Shown: in pieces, positions 1 through 11,982 of the stretch
How positions within the stretch are numbered: the stretch's first letter is position 1
Layout: the number at the start of each line of letters is the position of its first letter
Assembly: GCA_029168955.1 (NCBI GenBank)
Contig: JAPDOI010000430.1
Coordinates: 310,001 to 374,000, forward strand
Length of the DNA: 64,000 bases
From: Aplectana chamaeleonis
Lineage: Eukaryota; Nematoda; Chromadorea; Rhabditida; Cosmocercidae
Reading direction: 5' to 3'
Translations under genes and position numbers: made by a program
Notes under the pieces: model-generated
Database searches by the model: none
The model's input: the letters and a program-made list of their open reading frames with translations, nothing else
What the model was told of the DNA's origin: nothing

Positions 1-103
1 CAAACTCTGAAAGAGGCTCTAAAAAGTTTGACACAATGATGCAGTTCATCGCGAAACTGTGACACTATTGGGATAATGTGACTTTGTGGCTACGTTTGTA
101 GCT

Positions 104-596
104 TTAAAGGCACTGTTCGCGATAAACTTCATCCTCGAATTGTTCATGACAAACGCTTCTCGTGGCTTTTAGAAGCAGAACAGCGTCGAAAAAACGGGAC
201 GAAAAGCTACCCAGGAGCCGCAAAACGGCTTAGAAAAGTGGGCAAATCCCGCCGCTGTGGGCTAGCCCCGCCCCTCTTCGCCCCTCGACGTGAACAAAGG
301 AACACTCGAAATCTTGAGTTGAGCGATGGTTTCCGATCGAAAGCCCGTTCTTCCCTTCATTCTCAACTTCTATCTTTACTCAGGTCAGCTCGCATACATT
401 GGCTGCAAAAGACGGAAGTTACAAGCCTCGGAAAACTCGTCCATCATGCTTCCACAGCTCAACTTTTGAGGGACCATAACTCCATTTCCAGAAGGTCTTG
501 TACGACTCCAGGAGCATCATTGGAATCAGAATGGGACCGGTTTCAAGATAGGCAAAAAAACAGAAAAGCGATTTCTATCGCGAACAGTGCCTTTAA
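104..596. mobile_element. TTAA-flanked inverted-repeat element (MITE 1)
   Basis: The element starts TTAAAGGCACTGTTCGCGAT and ends with the inverse, ATCGCGAACAGTGCCTTTAA. A TTAA lies at each outer edge (104-107 and 593-596), the target duplication expected of piggyBac-type transposition. No transposase frame is present. The interior resembles, in inverted orientation, the element at 11541-11982. It belongs to the window-wide family with AGGCA...TGCCT ends. Confidence 0.75.
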
Positions 597-2252
597 TATA
601 CCTCCGATCCTCATGCACATACTAACGACGATTTGAGAAGTTTGGATCCATCTACGTATGAACCTTTGCTCATCACAGCAACGAACAACCTTCTGTTCGG
701 CGCAGTCGAAAAGATTTCTGAACTTTAACTTTTTTTACTCATACATTCTCTGCCGCAACAGCTGCCGCGTATCCATGAGGACGAGCAACATCTCTGAGAA
801 AATTTGCCCCGGCGGCAGACGAACCCTGCCTTGAAGGCTCCCAATCGGTGCCTGCAGGGTAGTGTCTATCCAGAGTCCCTCCACCAGCTATGCCATTGCA
901 TCAACCCCGCGTCGGTGTCTCAACCAGGACGCGACGGCTCCCAAACCCGGTCTGGAATTACCTTAACCCTATCTCGACGGTGCCTGATTCGGGCTGCAAC
1001 GGTGCCTGAATCTGGCTCCCCCCCCAGAGAAAGCCCCGCCTAGCTCCGGACAAGGGCTTAGCCTTCACCGAGGTCTGCGGTGAGGAACCACCCTCACTGC
1101 TGACCGCGGCGAAAGCCGCCCCACCCCCAGCCGTGGGATCCCCTATCGCCCAGCGTTCAAAAATATACTGGCCTCCGGAGAGGTTCCAGGGCTGGCATCA
1201 GAATGTCGAATGAGGACTCGAGTGAGATGAGCCACCTTTTATACCGGCTGTGCATGTGATAAACACATCAGGATGTGATCATTCGCTTTACCATTTTTTT
1301 CATGTCTGCCACTGTAGCGGCGGCTTTGCGGCGATATCGCGGAGCCGGCCCGAAACTATTGCGAGGCTCACGCTTCGCTGTCGCGCTACTGTTCAAGATT
1401 GAGGTGCCGTTGCTGTTTTGTTACGGATAAGAAGGAATCTTCCATGATTCCGGAGCCGTTGCTACAATGTCGCGGCATGCCCCCCCCCCCCATCGTTGTG
1501 CCGCTGATACATCGGCCCGTCACAGTCCCGGCTTGCGATGCCGTGCCGCCACAGTCCATGCAAATTTTCTCAGATATAAGTAGTTTATACGTAGTTCCGG
1601 AGCTCTTAACTGTCTTCGATTAGGGACCGACAGTGGATCGGCCAAGAGGAGACGTTCATCATTCAAATGTTCAAGTTGAGGCTATGGCTACTGATAAAGG
1701 GCTTTTTGATGACGTCGTGGTCCCCAAGAGCTGTGTAAGGCTCGTCGGTGCAGAAATCCTTTTATATTCACCGATGTTGGGGACCAATCTTACAAGAGTG
1801 AGAGCAGGATTAGTAGTATGTTTTTACCACAAAAAAAAACTCAGAAAAATCCGTTTCCAAAACAAGAAATTGTCAAAAATAGGCGCCCAAACTTATCGGC
1901 CACTTTGTGTTTTCTTGGGCCGAGTTTGAGTTCAAATAGCCAGTATCTCTACCAATAGTGAACGTAGACGTATCCTTTAGGTGCATTTTTGCATCTAGTT
2001 TTCCATGTTTTTGGTTCTAAACGAGCAAGTGGGATTCACAAGGTGAGGACACTAGGAAAAGAGCGCGTTTTAACGAAAACATGACTTCCTATAACCGATT
2101 TTTGACATGGAATAATTTTTTTGGCCCAGGTGCCGAGTGTTCCTCAAAACGAAGCTATTATTAAACGTTCAAAACACTGAGGCTCCTCAGCAATATCGAT
2201 AGATGACAAACACTATGTCGCCTCGCTCGTCGCGGGAAGTATGCAGTAGGCC
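597..2252. other. No gene recognised; GC-rich repetitive stretch
   Basis: No frame here resembles a known protein and no convincing exon was found. Roughly 800-1600 is markedly GC-rich, with clustered GCGGAGCCG-type words like those at 36.9-37.4 and 52.5-52.7 kb, and a run of about ten C at 1481-1491. This suggests decayed foldback elements. The rest is AT-rich and featureless by eye. Confidence 0.4.
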
Positions 2253-2811
2253 TTAAAGGCATCGTACGCGCTGAAAACCACTCACCATTTTTTCGGTTCG
2301 AATGATTGACTGGGCCCACCCAAGAACGTAGGGAGAGTTTGTTTCGTTAAAAACGCCTTGTTGTGAAGATACATATATGAGGTCGAACGTGTCAAATTCC
2401 CTCAAAAGAGGCCGGCCCATCATCAGTCATCTGGCACAATTTGCTGTCAGCTATCGTATAAGTAACTGATCAACAATTGATACAGTACAACTGAGGGGAA
2501 GTTGATGGAATATACTCTACGATTACGCAAAGAATGGCATTTTCCACACATCGGTTAAGCTTTCCTCATCCACAAATCACTTCAAAGAAAGATGAACTTC
2601 ATTTGATCGCGAGATCGTTGGTCAAAACAGCTATCTCTAACGATCGACTCTTACTTTCTCGAAAGTCGATTGAGATATTTTTGGTCTAAAAAAGGAGTTT
2701 TCAGTGATTTTTTTTCGCGGTTTTTTCAAGGCAGCTGTTATATAAGGTACTAGAGCTCTCATTATATATGGAAAACTTGAAAACGAAATCCATCGTGAAC
2801 GATGCCTTTAA
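2253..2811. mobile_element. TTAA-flanked inverted-repeat element (MITE 2)
   Basis: The left end is TTAAAGGCATCGTACGCGCTG and the right end is CATCGTGAACGATGCCTTTAA, with intact TTAA at 2253-2256 and 2808-2811. It is non-coding. Its sequence closely matches the element at 40467-41184 in the same orientation, so two members of one subfamily are present. Confidence 0.75.
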
Positions 2812-4340
2812 GGTCCACACTGCTCACCTACGCCATGAACTCGGTCTTTTCGTCGCAACTTAAAAAATGAGATTCGATGTTATTATAGGTGGATTATCCG
2901 TACTAAATACAACTTGTGATAAAGGAGGACATTGGGCACCTTTCAATTCTTTGATACCGGCTCATTCAAAATAAAAATCCCAGAAAATCCCAGCCTACTA
3001 AACTGATTGGCCACGGAGCGCAAATTAGCCGTGGAGTCTCTCAAGTCTCCTGTGTTTCGTGCGTGGGCGTATTGTAGCTTGTGTTTCGTAGATCCTAAGC
3101 GTTCCCTACGATGCAAGGAACACATATTTGTGCATGGAATCACCCCCAAATTGTGGTTGTGCACTACAGTGCGTTGCTATGATGGAGAAAAGGGCGCACA
3201 ATCGTGCAACATTGGCACCTTCCATAACTAGTGGATACCATAAAAAAATAAAAACCATAGTTGAGCGACCCAAATAACCTTCCTGGGCGAATTTTGAGCA
3301 AAAAAAGTCGGTCTCTAGAATCCCACCCTTGGGGAGAGGGGGATGGTCCCTTTTCACTTTGGAAAACCTGCATATACAAAGTGGATTTTTTTCACCCGAG
3401 CTTTTTTTCATCAAGTGTTGTTTAGAGCGCTTAGCACGAAGCCCATTTTCTGTATTTTTTTTCGGAAATTCACACTAGGTCGTGTAGGTGTTAGTGATTT
3501 GAAAACGCTTGTAATTTTTTTTTGTAGGAAAGCGCCACCACCATGGGGAGAACATTTAATTCACCATCAAAAATCGTTCCAAATAAGTATATCTCATCTG
3601 GGATGACCACTTTGTCCACGTATCGCTCCCTTATCAGCCGAGCGGCCAACTGACTCTTTTGTTTGTTTGGTTCGCGAACTCATTAGCTGATATCTCACAA
3701 CTTCCTTCACCAAAGTTTTATTTTCGGGAAAATGTGCTCAGCTTTTTGGAAGCCTCTTATACGTCATTTTAAGCACAGCAGTGATCTTTCCGTCTGGGTT
3801 GCTTGCCATGATTCAAAGATATGCAATTACTACGCAGTCTGTTCTCTGAAACTGTGCACCTGTCCATGTAATTATGAAGTTTCGTGGGTGAAAGCGTGGG
3901 TACTCTGAAGTCGCTAAGCAACTTTTTGAAAAATCTAATCAGCTCACCAAAACGGGCATCATGATTGCCCCGCCAGGGATTAAGGTGTGAGAAACAAAGT
4001 TGCTAGTCACCTCGAATAAACGCATACATATTAATGTGGAATTAGGGAAAAAGAGCCATTGTATATTCATGTTTGGGTGTGTAGATCTTTAAATAGATTA
4101 ATGCACTTGAGGCGTTACTCCGCCTAACGTGGGTATATAAATAGTTGACAAAATGAAAAATAATGTGGCAACGTAGGAACTTGATGGAATGTAATTCAGG
4201 CCAAGAGAACAAGAGTTGAAAGCCTGTCATGCACTATTATGTAATTTTGCTGCTCTCCTTGTTTCCTCGCCTTTCCAATCCTCGTTTATCTTTTGTTTTC
4301 ATGAATTCTCTTTAGTTGTAGATTTCGGAATCGTCAAATC
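2812..4340. other. No gene recognised
   Basis: Only short frames without recognisable motifs occur, and no convincing splice-bounded exon was seen. The sequence is AT-rich with scattered homopolymer runs. It lies upstream of the GPCR exons on the plus strand and could be intron or intergenic DNA. Confidence 0.35.
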
Positions 4341-4930
4341 GTTCTCTAAAGAAATTTTCAATGCAACTGTGGAGTGACCACCCCTGCGTAACACCTGCCA
4401 AACTCGAGATCTTGATTCTTCCAAATGAGCGATATATAAGCGATCACAACGAGCCCGATCCACTCAATCACTACAAAGGGCCACACCACTTTGTCGGGGA
4501 TGTTGACCAAATTCTCAGCGCGGGTGGGGCAAGGGAGCAGTTCGGCTGGTACACGTGACGCGCGCTTCGGAAAACCGCTGCATCCACGTCGTCGTTGGGG
4601 CGCATTAGCCGTGGGCTCCTGAAAAAAAAACACGTTGGCGCTCGGCTAACGCGCCCCAACGACGACGTAAACGCAGCGATTATCCGTCTCTTGCGTGACG
4701 TGTGCCAGCCAAACTGCTCCTTAGCCCCACTCGGGCTGTGAATTCGATCAAAATCCCCTTCTTCTGATTTTCGAACTCAATAGCAAGTAGGCAGATGGAT
4801 GAATTTCAACCGCGACTCAGGGTTCGGCTTCCCTTACCGGTCTGTCTCTTCAGTCTTGTTCGCTCTCGTGCAGCAACTGCAAAGGAGGTGAGATACAGGC
4901 CTGAGTCAACTCTTCCACCAATGCTTCGCC
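4341..4930. repeat. Copy of the 14.4-16.4 kb foldback family, one arm, interrupted
   Basis: The sequence resembles the right arm of the large foldback at 14361-16455. Shared blocks include an AACACCTGCCAA-like block, the segment around GATGGATGAATTTCAACCGCG, and the terminal ACAGGCCTGAGTCAACTC block. A GC-rich palindromic element (about 4523-4741) is inserted in it. No coding content was seen. Confidence 0.55.
4523..4741. mobile_element. GC-rich foldback MITE nested in an older repeat
   Basis: The two halves are near inverse copies: GGAGCAGTTCGGCTGGTACA on the left against TGTGCCAGCCAAACTGCTCC on the right, with the inner block CGTCGTCGTTGGGGCGC mirrored across an A-run. The whole segment could fold into a single hairpin of about 220 bases. 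Confidence 0.65.
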
Positions 4931-5354
4931 GTTGAATTATGTGTAGGCATATTAGAGGAGTCATAAGTCCGTTTGTAAGGGGCCATAGTTTCAGAGATAC
5001 CACTGCGATCAGCATGTGATTCCCTCCAAGATAAGCATACTATCTGAAAAAAGTGGTGGATATTCTGCGACTTCCAGAAAAATGGACGAGGTGAAAAGAA
5101 GTTTTGAAAAAAATGAGGTTCAGATAAGGCCATTGAAAAAGATGTAATAAATTTTGCGGAAGTCTAGAGAGATTTATAGTGTGGAGCTTTTGTTCCTATT
5201 GGTTTTGTTATCTATTCCAATAAAAAAACTAGTTTCCGGAGTCAATATCGAAAAAAAGAGATTTTTCCGTAGTGTGAGTGCTGGTTATGTAGAGAAAATA
5301 CTGCGGTGGTTTGTAAATCGCGCATGTCTTTGCAACGGTTTCCTTTGCTCCTGT

Positions 5355-5826
5355 TTAAGGCACTGTTCACGATAAACTTCGTCCTTGAGCCTTCAATGAA
5401 AAACATTTGTGGTTGTCCTGGGAAGGAGAACTGTTTTAGGAAAACGGATATAAACGCATTCCCAGAGGCAAAAACCCGTTTCGAAGATAATCCCAGTGAG
5501 CAAGGCTGGCCTCCTTGGGTCTAGTTGTTGGCATCGACACCGACACGGCCTTAACACTTCCACGCTTTGACCTGCAATTACTAGCCGTGGTTTTTATCGA
5601 GTCAGGCTATGGTTTGAACAGATTTTCGCCTGAAGAAGATTTCCGAAAGATTTCGACAGCTAATTCTCAAATTTAATCTCTATTTCAATACAAACCACTG
5701 CCGATGATCGCAGGTCAAAACTTGGTAGTGATAGAGAAGTGACGACAACAACTGGACCCAAGGAGGCCGGCCTTGCCCACTGGGGTAATCGTCAAGGACG
5801 GAGTTTATCGTGAAGAAGGCCTTTAA
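5355..5826. mobile_element. TTAA-flanked foldback element (MITE 3)
   Basis: The ends are TTAAGGCACTGTTCACGAT and ATCGTGAAGAAGGCCTTTAA. Internal inverse blocks such as CTGGCCTCCTTGGGTC near 5505 and GACCCAAGGAGGCCGG near 5755 show that both arms fold back. The right end has a small indel relative to the consensus. It is non-coding. Confidence 0.65.
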
Positions 5827-7152
5827 TTTTTTATTCCCTTTCACTGTAGTATCAGCTAATTTGCAAGCGCAGTTCCATACGCGAACTATGTATGCACTTG
5901 CATATCAGCGAATAAGAAGATTCACTTGAAAGTGTTCCATTTTCCTCAGCTGAGCTTCCGGCGGAACAGGGCTCAATTTCGGGCAACACAAGCCAATTAG
6001 ACATCAATGCAGACTTTTTTCTACATACTCCTCTCTCACATAACATTCGAAGAGCTTCTTCGCTTCTCATGGGCAGCAATTTTGAGGCAGCCCGAATGTT
6101 TCATGAAATGGGACCCTTTATGTGAAATGAAAAAGCAGAATGAGGGCTGAGCGTGACCGATGCTTCCTGGCGGAGTCATAGGCCAACGTAATGGAAGTTT
6201 TCCTCTACTGCAAGAAAAAATTTTCCAAGACTCCTTATTTTGCAGGATCTCTGAAGCCCAATTCGTGTTGTGCTTGTAGTTTCTGATATTTAATTTCACG
6301 CTAATCATTTACTGCAATCTGTCCGGTGTTTTTTCATCATCCTGCACCCCATGATTGCATGTCTGCGGCGCGCGAGTTCTGTGTCTGCTCACAACCAACC
6401 TTCTATTTCGGAGTGATATTTACTCTGATGGATCGCGTTATGTGCGCGTATGCCGAGTCTCCTTCTCTCCCAAGCTCTCTCGATGTCTGTTCTAACGCTT
6501 TGCGTACGTGCGCAAAGGAACAGAGTAAATTTCGCCTCGAAGTAGAGGATACGTCTCCATGTGCTCATGTCTTTTGTGAAGTGACGTTTAGACTTTTTGT
6601 GAAGTTTACACCAAACCACCAAACAGTTCTGTGTCTACTATATCGCCCCAAAGCCATTGTTATACTTCGCAAACGCTCGGCGTCTAACATGACAACAAAG
6701 TCACCAGGGCGTCTCGTGCATAGCATTGAGAAAATACATAGGAAAACACAGGAAGAAGTATAGCACCCCTCAGCGACCCTTCGGCAAACAGATTGTTTGG
6801 TGACTTTCGCCATTACGCAAACTTGGTCCCGACCGGATGAGTGATAGATGACAAAACCGGTCGCTGCAGAAATACGAAGTATAACAATCGCATTGGCATA
6901 CTCCGGTGGGATGATTTGGAACTGTCAAGACAACTGTCCCTACGGGCTCCTCCACTGTGGTGAGGCGTTTCGGAAGCAACAAAACGCGGCGCAAAGCCGC
7001 GCCAAGCTGTTAGGGCCTAGTTGTACTTCGACGTGTTTCTGCCCTGGCCTTCTCGGCATGTCTGCATGTATTTAATGAGATAATGAAATCGGCGATTAGC
7101 GGAGCTGCCGCGGAAGCCACCGGCAGCTCATCGCCCAAGTGTAACTAGTTAC
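5827..7152. other. No gene recognised
   Basis: A plus-strand frame of 145 codons (6326-6763) is the longest here. It shows no recognisable domain, membrane segment or splice context. I treat it as chance and make no gene call. Confidence 0.35.
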
Positions 7153-7811
7153 TTAAAGGCAGCATACACGCTCGCAAGCATAGTCGAGATAACAACATAG
7201 ATCGGTCCGCACGGCCCGTACTATGTCGTCAACAACGTTTGAAGCGCTGAAAACTGTCCAGGATGACAATATTTGACAATGTTTGAGCAATCTTGCCTTC
7301 CACGCCCGTATTTTCACACCCCTTCGAGTAACAGAATGAGAATCGATACTTGTGAAAACGTGTGATAATTGAGAGTGATAGCACTATCAAATGGGAGTGC
7401 ACGAGAGAAATAGCTTGGTTTACTTGAGTATAACATGTCTGCATACCTATTGACTCTCGTCCACTTTCGAGAATGCCGCTCTGCCTCGGCTGACCTCTTG
7501 AAATGGAGGATTTTATCAGTGCACGAACATGTTATATTGAGGTAAATCGAGTTTTTTCTCTACTGCACTCCCTTTTTATAGTGCTATCATTCTAAGTTAT
7601 CACATGTTTTCTCAAGTATCGATTCTCATTCTGTTACTCGAAGGGGTGTGAAAATACGGGCGTGGAAGGCAAGATTGCTCAAACCTTGTCAAATATTGTC
7701 ATCCTGGACAGTTTTCAGCGCTTCAAACGTCGTTGACGACATAGTACGGGCCGTGCGGACCTATCTATGCTGTTATCTCGACTATGCTTGCGAGCATGTA
7801 TGCTGCCTTCA
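7153..7811. mobile_element. Long-armed foldback element, TTAA family (MITE 4)
   Basis: It begins TTAAAGGCAGCATACACGCTC and ends GAGCATGTATGCTGCCTTCA, so the right TTAA has decayed to TTCA. About 290 bases from the left (around 7155-7445) reappear inverted on the right (around 7520-7810) with few differences, giving an almost complete hairpin. The same end type occurs at 57102-57563. Confidence 0.7.
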
Positions 7812-7815
7812 AAGC

Positions 7816-8018
7816 CTGTCCGAATGAGACACGCGGTCGGCAAGCGTGTTGATCGGTCGTCGCGAAGGCTTTTTCCGAGCCTGTGAATCAATCAGCAGTA
7901 ATGTCAGACGAATAGTCAGCTGTATCTAAGTCGTGAGCAGGCTTGTCCGAAAAATACCTCAGTCACCTCCGCTCGACACGCACGCCGGCCGCGTGCGCGG
8001 ACAGTCTCATTCGGACAG
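7816..8018. mobile_element. Short TIR element CTGTCCGAATGAGAC
   Basis: The element is about 203 bp, bounded by CTGTCCGAATGAGAC and its exact inverse GTCTCATTCGGACAG. It begins 5 bp after the preceding TTAA element. It has no coding capacity and is probably a MITE. Confidence 0.65.
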
Positions 8019-8726
8019 ACTTCACACAAGCCGCCACACTTTATACTATGTCATTGAGAGAACCATTCGGTTGGATGCTCGCAGAGTTGACTACTAGTTA
8101 AACCTGATAAGTTTTCAAGGCTGGTACTGTCACAAGAATCCAATAAACAGGGCTGCAGTAACAGGAAGAAGATAATAAGAATAGGGTATGGCAGGAAAAG
8201 TGTGGTAGAACACTAAAACATCTGCAAATCGCATTCGAGAGATTCCGAAATTCCGGTCAGCGGTATTTCGCCGTTCTACGTAGAGTTGCGCAGGCTACGC
8301 GAAATCGCTGCGGCAATGTCGACGCGGCATGTTTCCATCCGGTCGGAGTATAACAACGGCCTATGACAGGTGAAGAAATATAAAAACAAAGGAGAAATAA
8401 TTTGGTCTTGAAAAGTTGCAATTGTTTGAAAGCACAGATCCGCATTACCTTTTGTCGAGTCCATTGTCAATTGTTCAGCTCGAGGTGAACTACTTCTTCG
8501 ATGGTAAGACGTTGTTCGTTGACACACTCTGTTTGACGGACAACTATCCGGATGGCACTTCTGGAACGTCAACTCTAGCATCATTGTGAGTTCACAAATT
8601 CCTCACTAGTTCTCTTGATACATATGAGCGCAAAGGACGATACACGGACGCACGATCCGCCCATGGTCGTTCGAGTTCCGTAAGCTGTTGAATTATCAAG
8701 ACAAGGTAGAGTGCGCGCAATAATTC
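8019..8726. other. No gene recognised
   Basis: A minus-strand frame of 102 codons (8276-8584) has no recognisable motif. No splice-bounded exon or repeat structure was identified. Confidence 0.3.
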
Positions 8727-8843
8727 TAGTCTGATGAATGGACGGGGCTGTGACGGTAGATCACCCCGCGCGAATCGAAACCGCATTCTCCATTGAGGCC
8801 GCCAACCCCGCACGGCCAGGCGCCTGGTCCGTGCGTCAGACTA
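8727..8843. mobile_element. 117-bp element with TAGTCTGA...TCAGACTA ends, copy A
   Basis: The ends TAGTCTGATGAATGGA and TCCGTGCGTCAGACTA form an imperfect 16-bp inverted repeat. Nearly the same sequence occurs inverted at 38923-39038, where it interrupts a reverse transcriptase gene, which shows that the unit is mobile. The interior is GC-rich and includes GATCACCCCGCGCGAATCGA. Confidence 0.65.
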
Positions 8844-9886
8844 GATTGAAAACGTTAACCATACATCCTTTATTAGCGGGACGAGGGCGAACGCACTTCA
8901 TTTCATTCTTCACTGCCGAACTCGTGTAACCTCAGAATCCCGTTCAAGAAAAGGGCCCCTAATCAGATGTTTTTCTGACCTTTTCTTCGACGCTTCCGTC
9001 TTTCTTTATACGAATAGACCCTTTCCATCTTATACGAATAGATAGTTAAAGCTATCGTTAACAGTTATCGTGAACACTGTCGTGAATGTACCCGACTGTC
9101 GTATGAGGTGGCCTGAGTTTATGAGTGGCTTGAAACGCTAAAATTCTTGAAGTCACTGTCCCAACTCAGGGATGATTTTTGGTATTGCACTCGGGCCACG
9201 GCCTGTAACAACCACATTGAAAAAGTCAGCCCCGCTCCCCAATACCCCAAAAACCAAACCACGCACCCTACCCTGAGAAGGGAATCCCGAAACTCCATCT
9301 GATATGGTTAACTCTGCCTTGTGACTGATTACTCGACACTCAGGGAGGGTGACTCGGAGTCGCTTTCTGGAAAACCTTGCCAAGGATAATTTCGTACGCA
9401 GGGATGCTGCAGGAAGACAGGAAAAAACAGCAATCCCGGGATGGCCTTTCTCGAACGGAACAGGACAGGGTGCCTCCATCGATCGAGTGCTGTAGCGAGA
9501 ATTTACTTGGAATATGCAGATGCTGTAGCTAAAATTTTACCAACCGAAGTTCTGTTGAAGAGACGGCTTGAGTAGTTTGGGGCGAGAAGCTGTCTCAGGC
9601 TAGGTCTCTCGCCCACCACGGAGTTCCAACCCTTCGTGAGAGACTAAATCGAGGAGCGTTTGACATCCACCCAACAAACAATCGCAGTCTCCATGGTTAA
9701 AGCTGTTAAAATGCGACCGCCCACCCAAGCGATATAATACAGTGCCAAATGTTGACCTAATAGTACCGAGATTTGAAATCCGAACAAGAAGAAGTTGATT
9801 GTTCAACGTCTGCGATGTGTCAGAGGGCGAGCTGTCGGCTTCTACGCATTTCTGACCCCTATGTGATTGATTATCACTGATTTCAG
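8844..9886. other. No gene recognised, upstream of GPCR exon
   Basis: This sits immediately upstream of a GPCR exon on the plus strand and is probably intron. The preceding exon (TM3-TM4) was looked for and not found. Around 9487-9540 there are GCTGTAGCGAGAATT-like words similar to those in the 653-bp element at 33096-33748. Confidence 0.35.
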
Positions 9887-10031
9887 ATACAATACTGGTT
9901 TGATAGCCGTTCAATATCTGCTTCCACTGGTGATACTTTCGTGTGCATACTATCGAGTTGGTGTGGTGCTGAGGAGGAGCAAAGTCGTTGGGGACTCAAT
10001 ACACGGGAAATCAATTGCTGCCAAGAAAAAA
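9887..10031 (+). CDS. Tachykinin/neuropeptide receptor-like GPCR, TM5 and intracellular loop 3 exon
   Basis: The exon is bounded by ACTGATTTCAG on the left and the donor GTGAGTG on the right, starting in phase 2. It encodes a short extracellular stretch (YNTGL), then a hydrophobic helix with the conserved Pro (AVQYLLPLVILSCAYYRVGV). A basic third loop follows, containing VVLRRSKVVGDS and SIAAKKK. The aromatic/Leu-Leu-Pro core and the GDS...AKKK loop resemble rhodopsin-family tachykinin (NKR/TKR) receptors, which couple a peptide ligand to G proteins at the neuronal plasma membrane. It joins in phase with the exon at 13379 across a 3.35 kb intron. TM1-4 were not found upstream. The GPCR call is strong; the subfamily is inference. 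Confidence 0.8.
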
Positions 10032-11237
10032 GTGAGTGTATTGGCTGTAGTCTCTGGTATGCGTAGAGAGATTACCTTTCGATTCTTGCATCCCAGGGTC
10101 TGCGTCATGATCACCTTGAAGGACGATTTCTAGGAAATATAGGATATGCCACCGATAGGCTAACATTTTCGTGTACTTCTTTGTTCCTGCAACATGTATA
10201 CATATCTTAAATGTAACAGTGGTATTAGGGTAAGAATCATATGACACTACTCCTCAACAAAAAACTGGAGCGAATGGCAGCTTCTGCTCAACAAATATCG
10301 GCTATAGTGTTTCAACTTTCTGTGGAGCGTTTATAAGACCAGAATAGTATCAAGAGTTGATAATAAGTGTTTTGCGCTGAATGAAATATGAGGTTGTCCA
10401 CAAATACATGCTGCTTATCGATACGTTCATTCGAGGAGAGCTATTTCAGTTTTCTGAGGGCGTATCACAACAAAGATACTCCACAACCGCCATAAGTTTC
10501 GCACACAAATTCCAACACAACGAAACAATATCAAATCGAAACAGATGAAAACAGTGGGTGGGAGTCAGATATTTTGGTTTGCTCTTCTGCAGTTTTGGTT
10601 TTTTTGCAAATGTGAATTTTGAATGAAATGGAAATTGAGAACAACGGAATGGGGTGAATTGGGTTTTTGTGACCGGAGAACCTTTGAGTTTTGAATGTTC
10701 TTTGGTCAAACGACGCTTGTGGTGTTTTTTGAGCCGATCTCTAACAATTTGTCGGAAATTGGTCAGTTTTGGGATTTCTCTGAACAGATTCGAAAAAATT
10801 CTAGATGCGATCAGATTTTCGGATCTCCTTTTTATCCAAACCTTCTTATTTAAGCAGCAAGTGGAGGCGAAGTGTCGTCTGGAAGGTCTCACAAGTAAAG
10901 CATACTTGGATAAACTGGTCATCCAAAGTGAAATTCTATATGTACGTTCCCAGAACCAAATTGAATTTCCCTCCGTAGTTGCGTAACAGTTCTGTAATTG
11001 GAATTTAGGGCGTTTTCCCCCTATTTTCCCTTGTCGATTGAGCGTTCACCTTATACCAATCAGGTGGTTCTGGGATACGTTTCAAGAAGATTTTCGAATA
11101 TGATAAGAGCCGACCAATGATACATAGTTCGAGAGATCGCCTGAATGAGCCTATCTGTTTAACTATGATTCGTTAGATTTTATCGGACCCATTCTTCCTC
11201 CCGTGGAAATCTTTTTGGGACACACCTCTGAATGAGT
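10032..11237 (+). other. GPCR intron, first part
   Basis: This begins with the donor GTGAGTG and continues to the exon at 13379. Overlapping frames of 158 codons (minus, 10446-10922) and 110 codons (plus, 10654-10986) occupy the same low-complexity AT-rich DNA. Neither has recognisable motifs, so no gene is called. Confidence 0.5.
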
Positions 11238-11544
11238 TTAAAGGCAGTGGTCGCGATGAAAAAGGTTGAGGAAAAAACCATAAAAATCAGCTTGATCCGC
11301 GAACGGCTGAAATACACGAATTTCAAGCCAGCTGATGTTCTTGAAATTAGAGATCATCGATGCCGCTGACGTGGAGTGGGGTCGTCCAACATCAAAAGAC
11401 AGGTAAATTCAGGCCTGAAATTTCGCCCAAAACAGGGGATTTTCGCAAAATTTCCTCATACTACTCCTACTACTCTGAATCCAGAGAAGGGTTCAAAGAG
11501 AAGAAGAGGAGGAAGGCTTATTCTATCGGGACCACCGCCTTTAA
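11238..11544. mobile_element. TTAA-flanked element (MITE 5), abuts MITE 6
   Basis: It runs from TTAAAGGCAGTGGTCGCGAT to ATCGGGACCACCGCCTTTAA. The right-hand TTAA (11541-11544) also serves as the left TTAA of the next element. The interior resembles, inverted, the element at 39915-40470, sharing a CATCGATGCCG block and a CTTTTGATG-type block. It lies inside the GPCR intron. Confidence 0.65.
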
Positions 11545-11982
11545 AGACAGTGTTCACGTTGAGAATCGTTCTTCTGCTTTTCCGCCTATCTCGAAGACGG
11601 TCCCATGCTGATTCCGATGATGTTTGTGGACTCGTTAAAGACCTCCTAGTATCGGAGTTATGGTCCCTCAAAAATTGAGCTAGGAAAGCAGGGTGGACGA
11701 GTTGTCCGGGGCTTGTAACTTCCGTCTTTTGCAGCCGATGGGCTATTGATATGAAATCATCGCTCATCTCACAATCTCGAGCATTCATTTGTTCACGTCG
11801 GTGGGCGTGGAAAGTGCATCTGAGGTGTGACGAGCTGACGGGTGTCCAACTTTGGGGCCGTAGGGGACCTTTCCGAGCTCATCTTTCTTAATTTTTCCAA
11901 CGTCAGGGTTGCGCTTGGCCCCGAAGCTTTCGATCTCCACCAAAAAATCAGACATGGTTTTTATCGCGGACACTGCCTATGA
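11541..11982. mobile_element. TTAA-type element (MITE 6), decayed right end
   Basis: The left end is TTAAAGACAGTGTTCACG. The right end is TATCGCGGACACTGCCTATG, with the TTAA lost. Inner sequence such as GATTCCGATGATG and the TTATGGTCCCTCAAAA block matches, in inverted orientation, the element at 104-596. It is non-coding. Confidence 0.6.

Noticed and set aside
6326..6763. 145-codon plus-strand frame
   Set aside because: No domain, signal or membrane segment, no splice context; chance open frame in repeat-rich DNA.
10446..10986. Overlapping 158- and 110-codon frames on opposite strands
   Set aside because: They overlap each other, are low in complexity, and lie in the GPCR intron without recognisable motifs.
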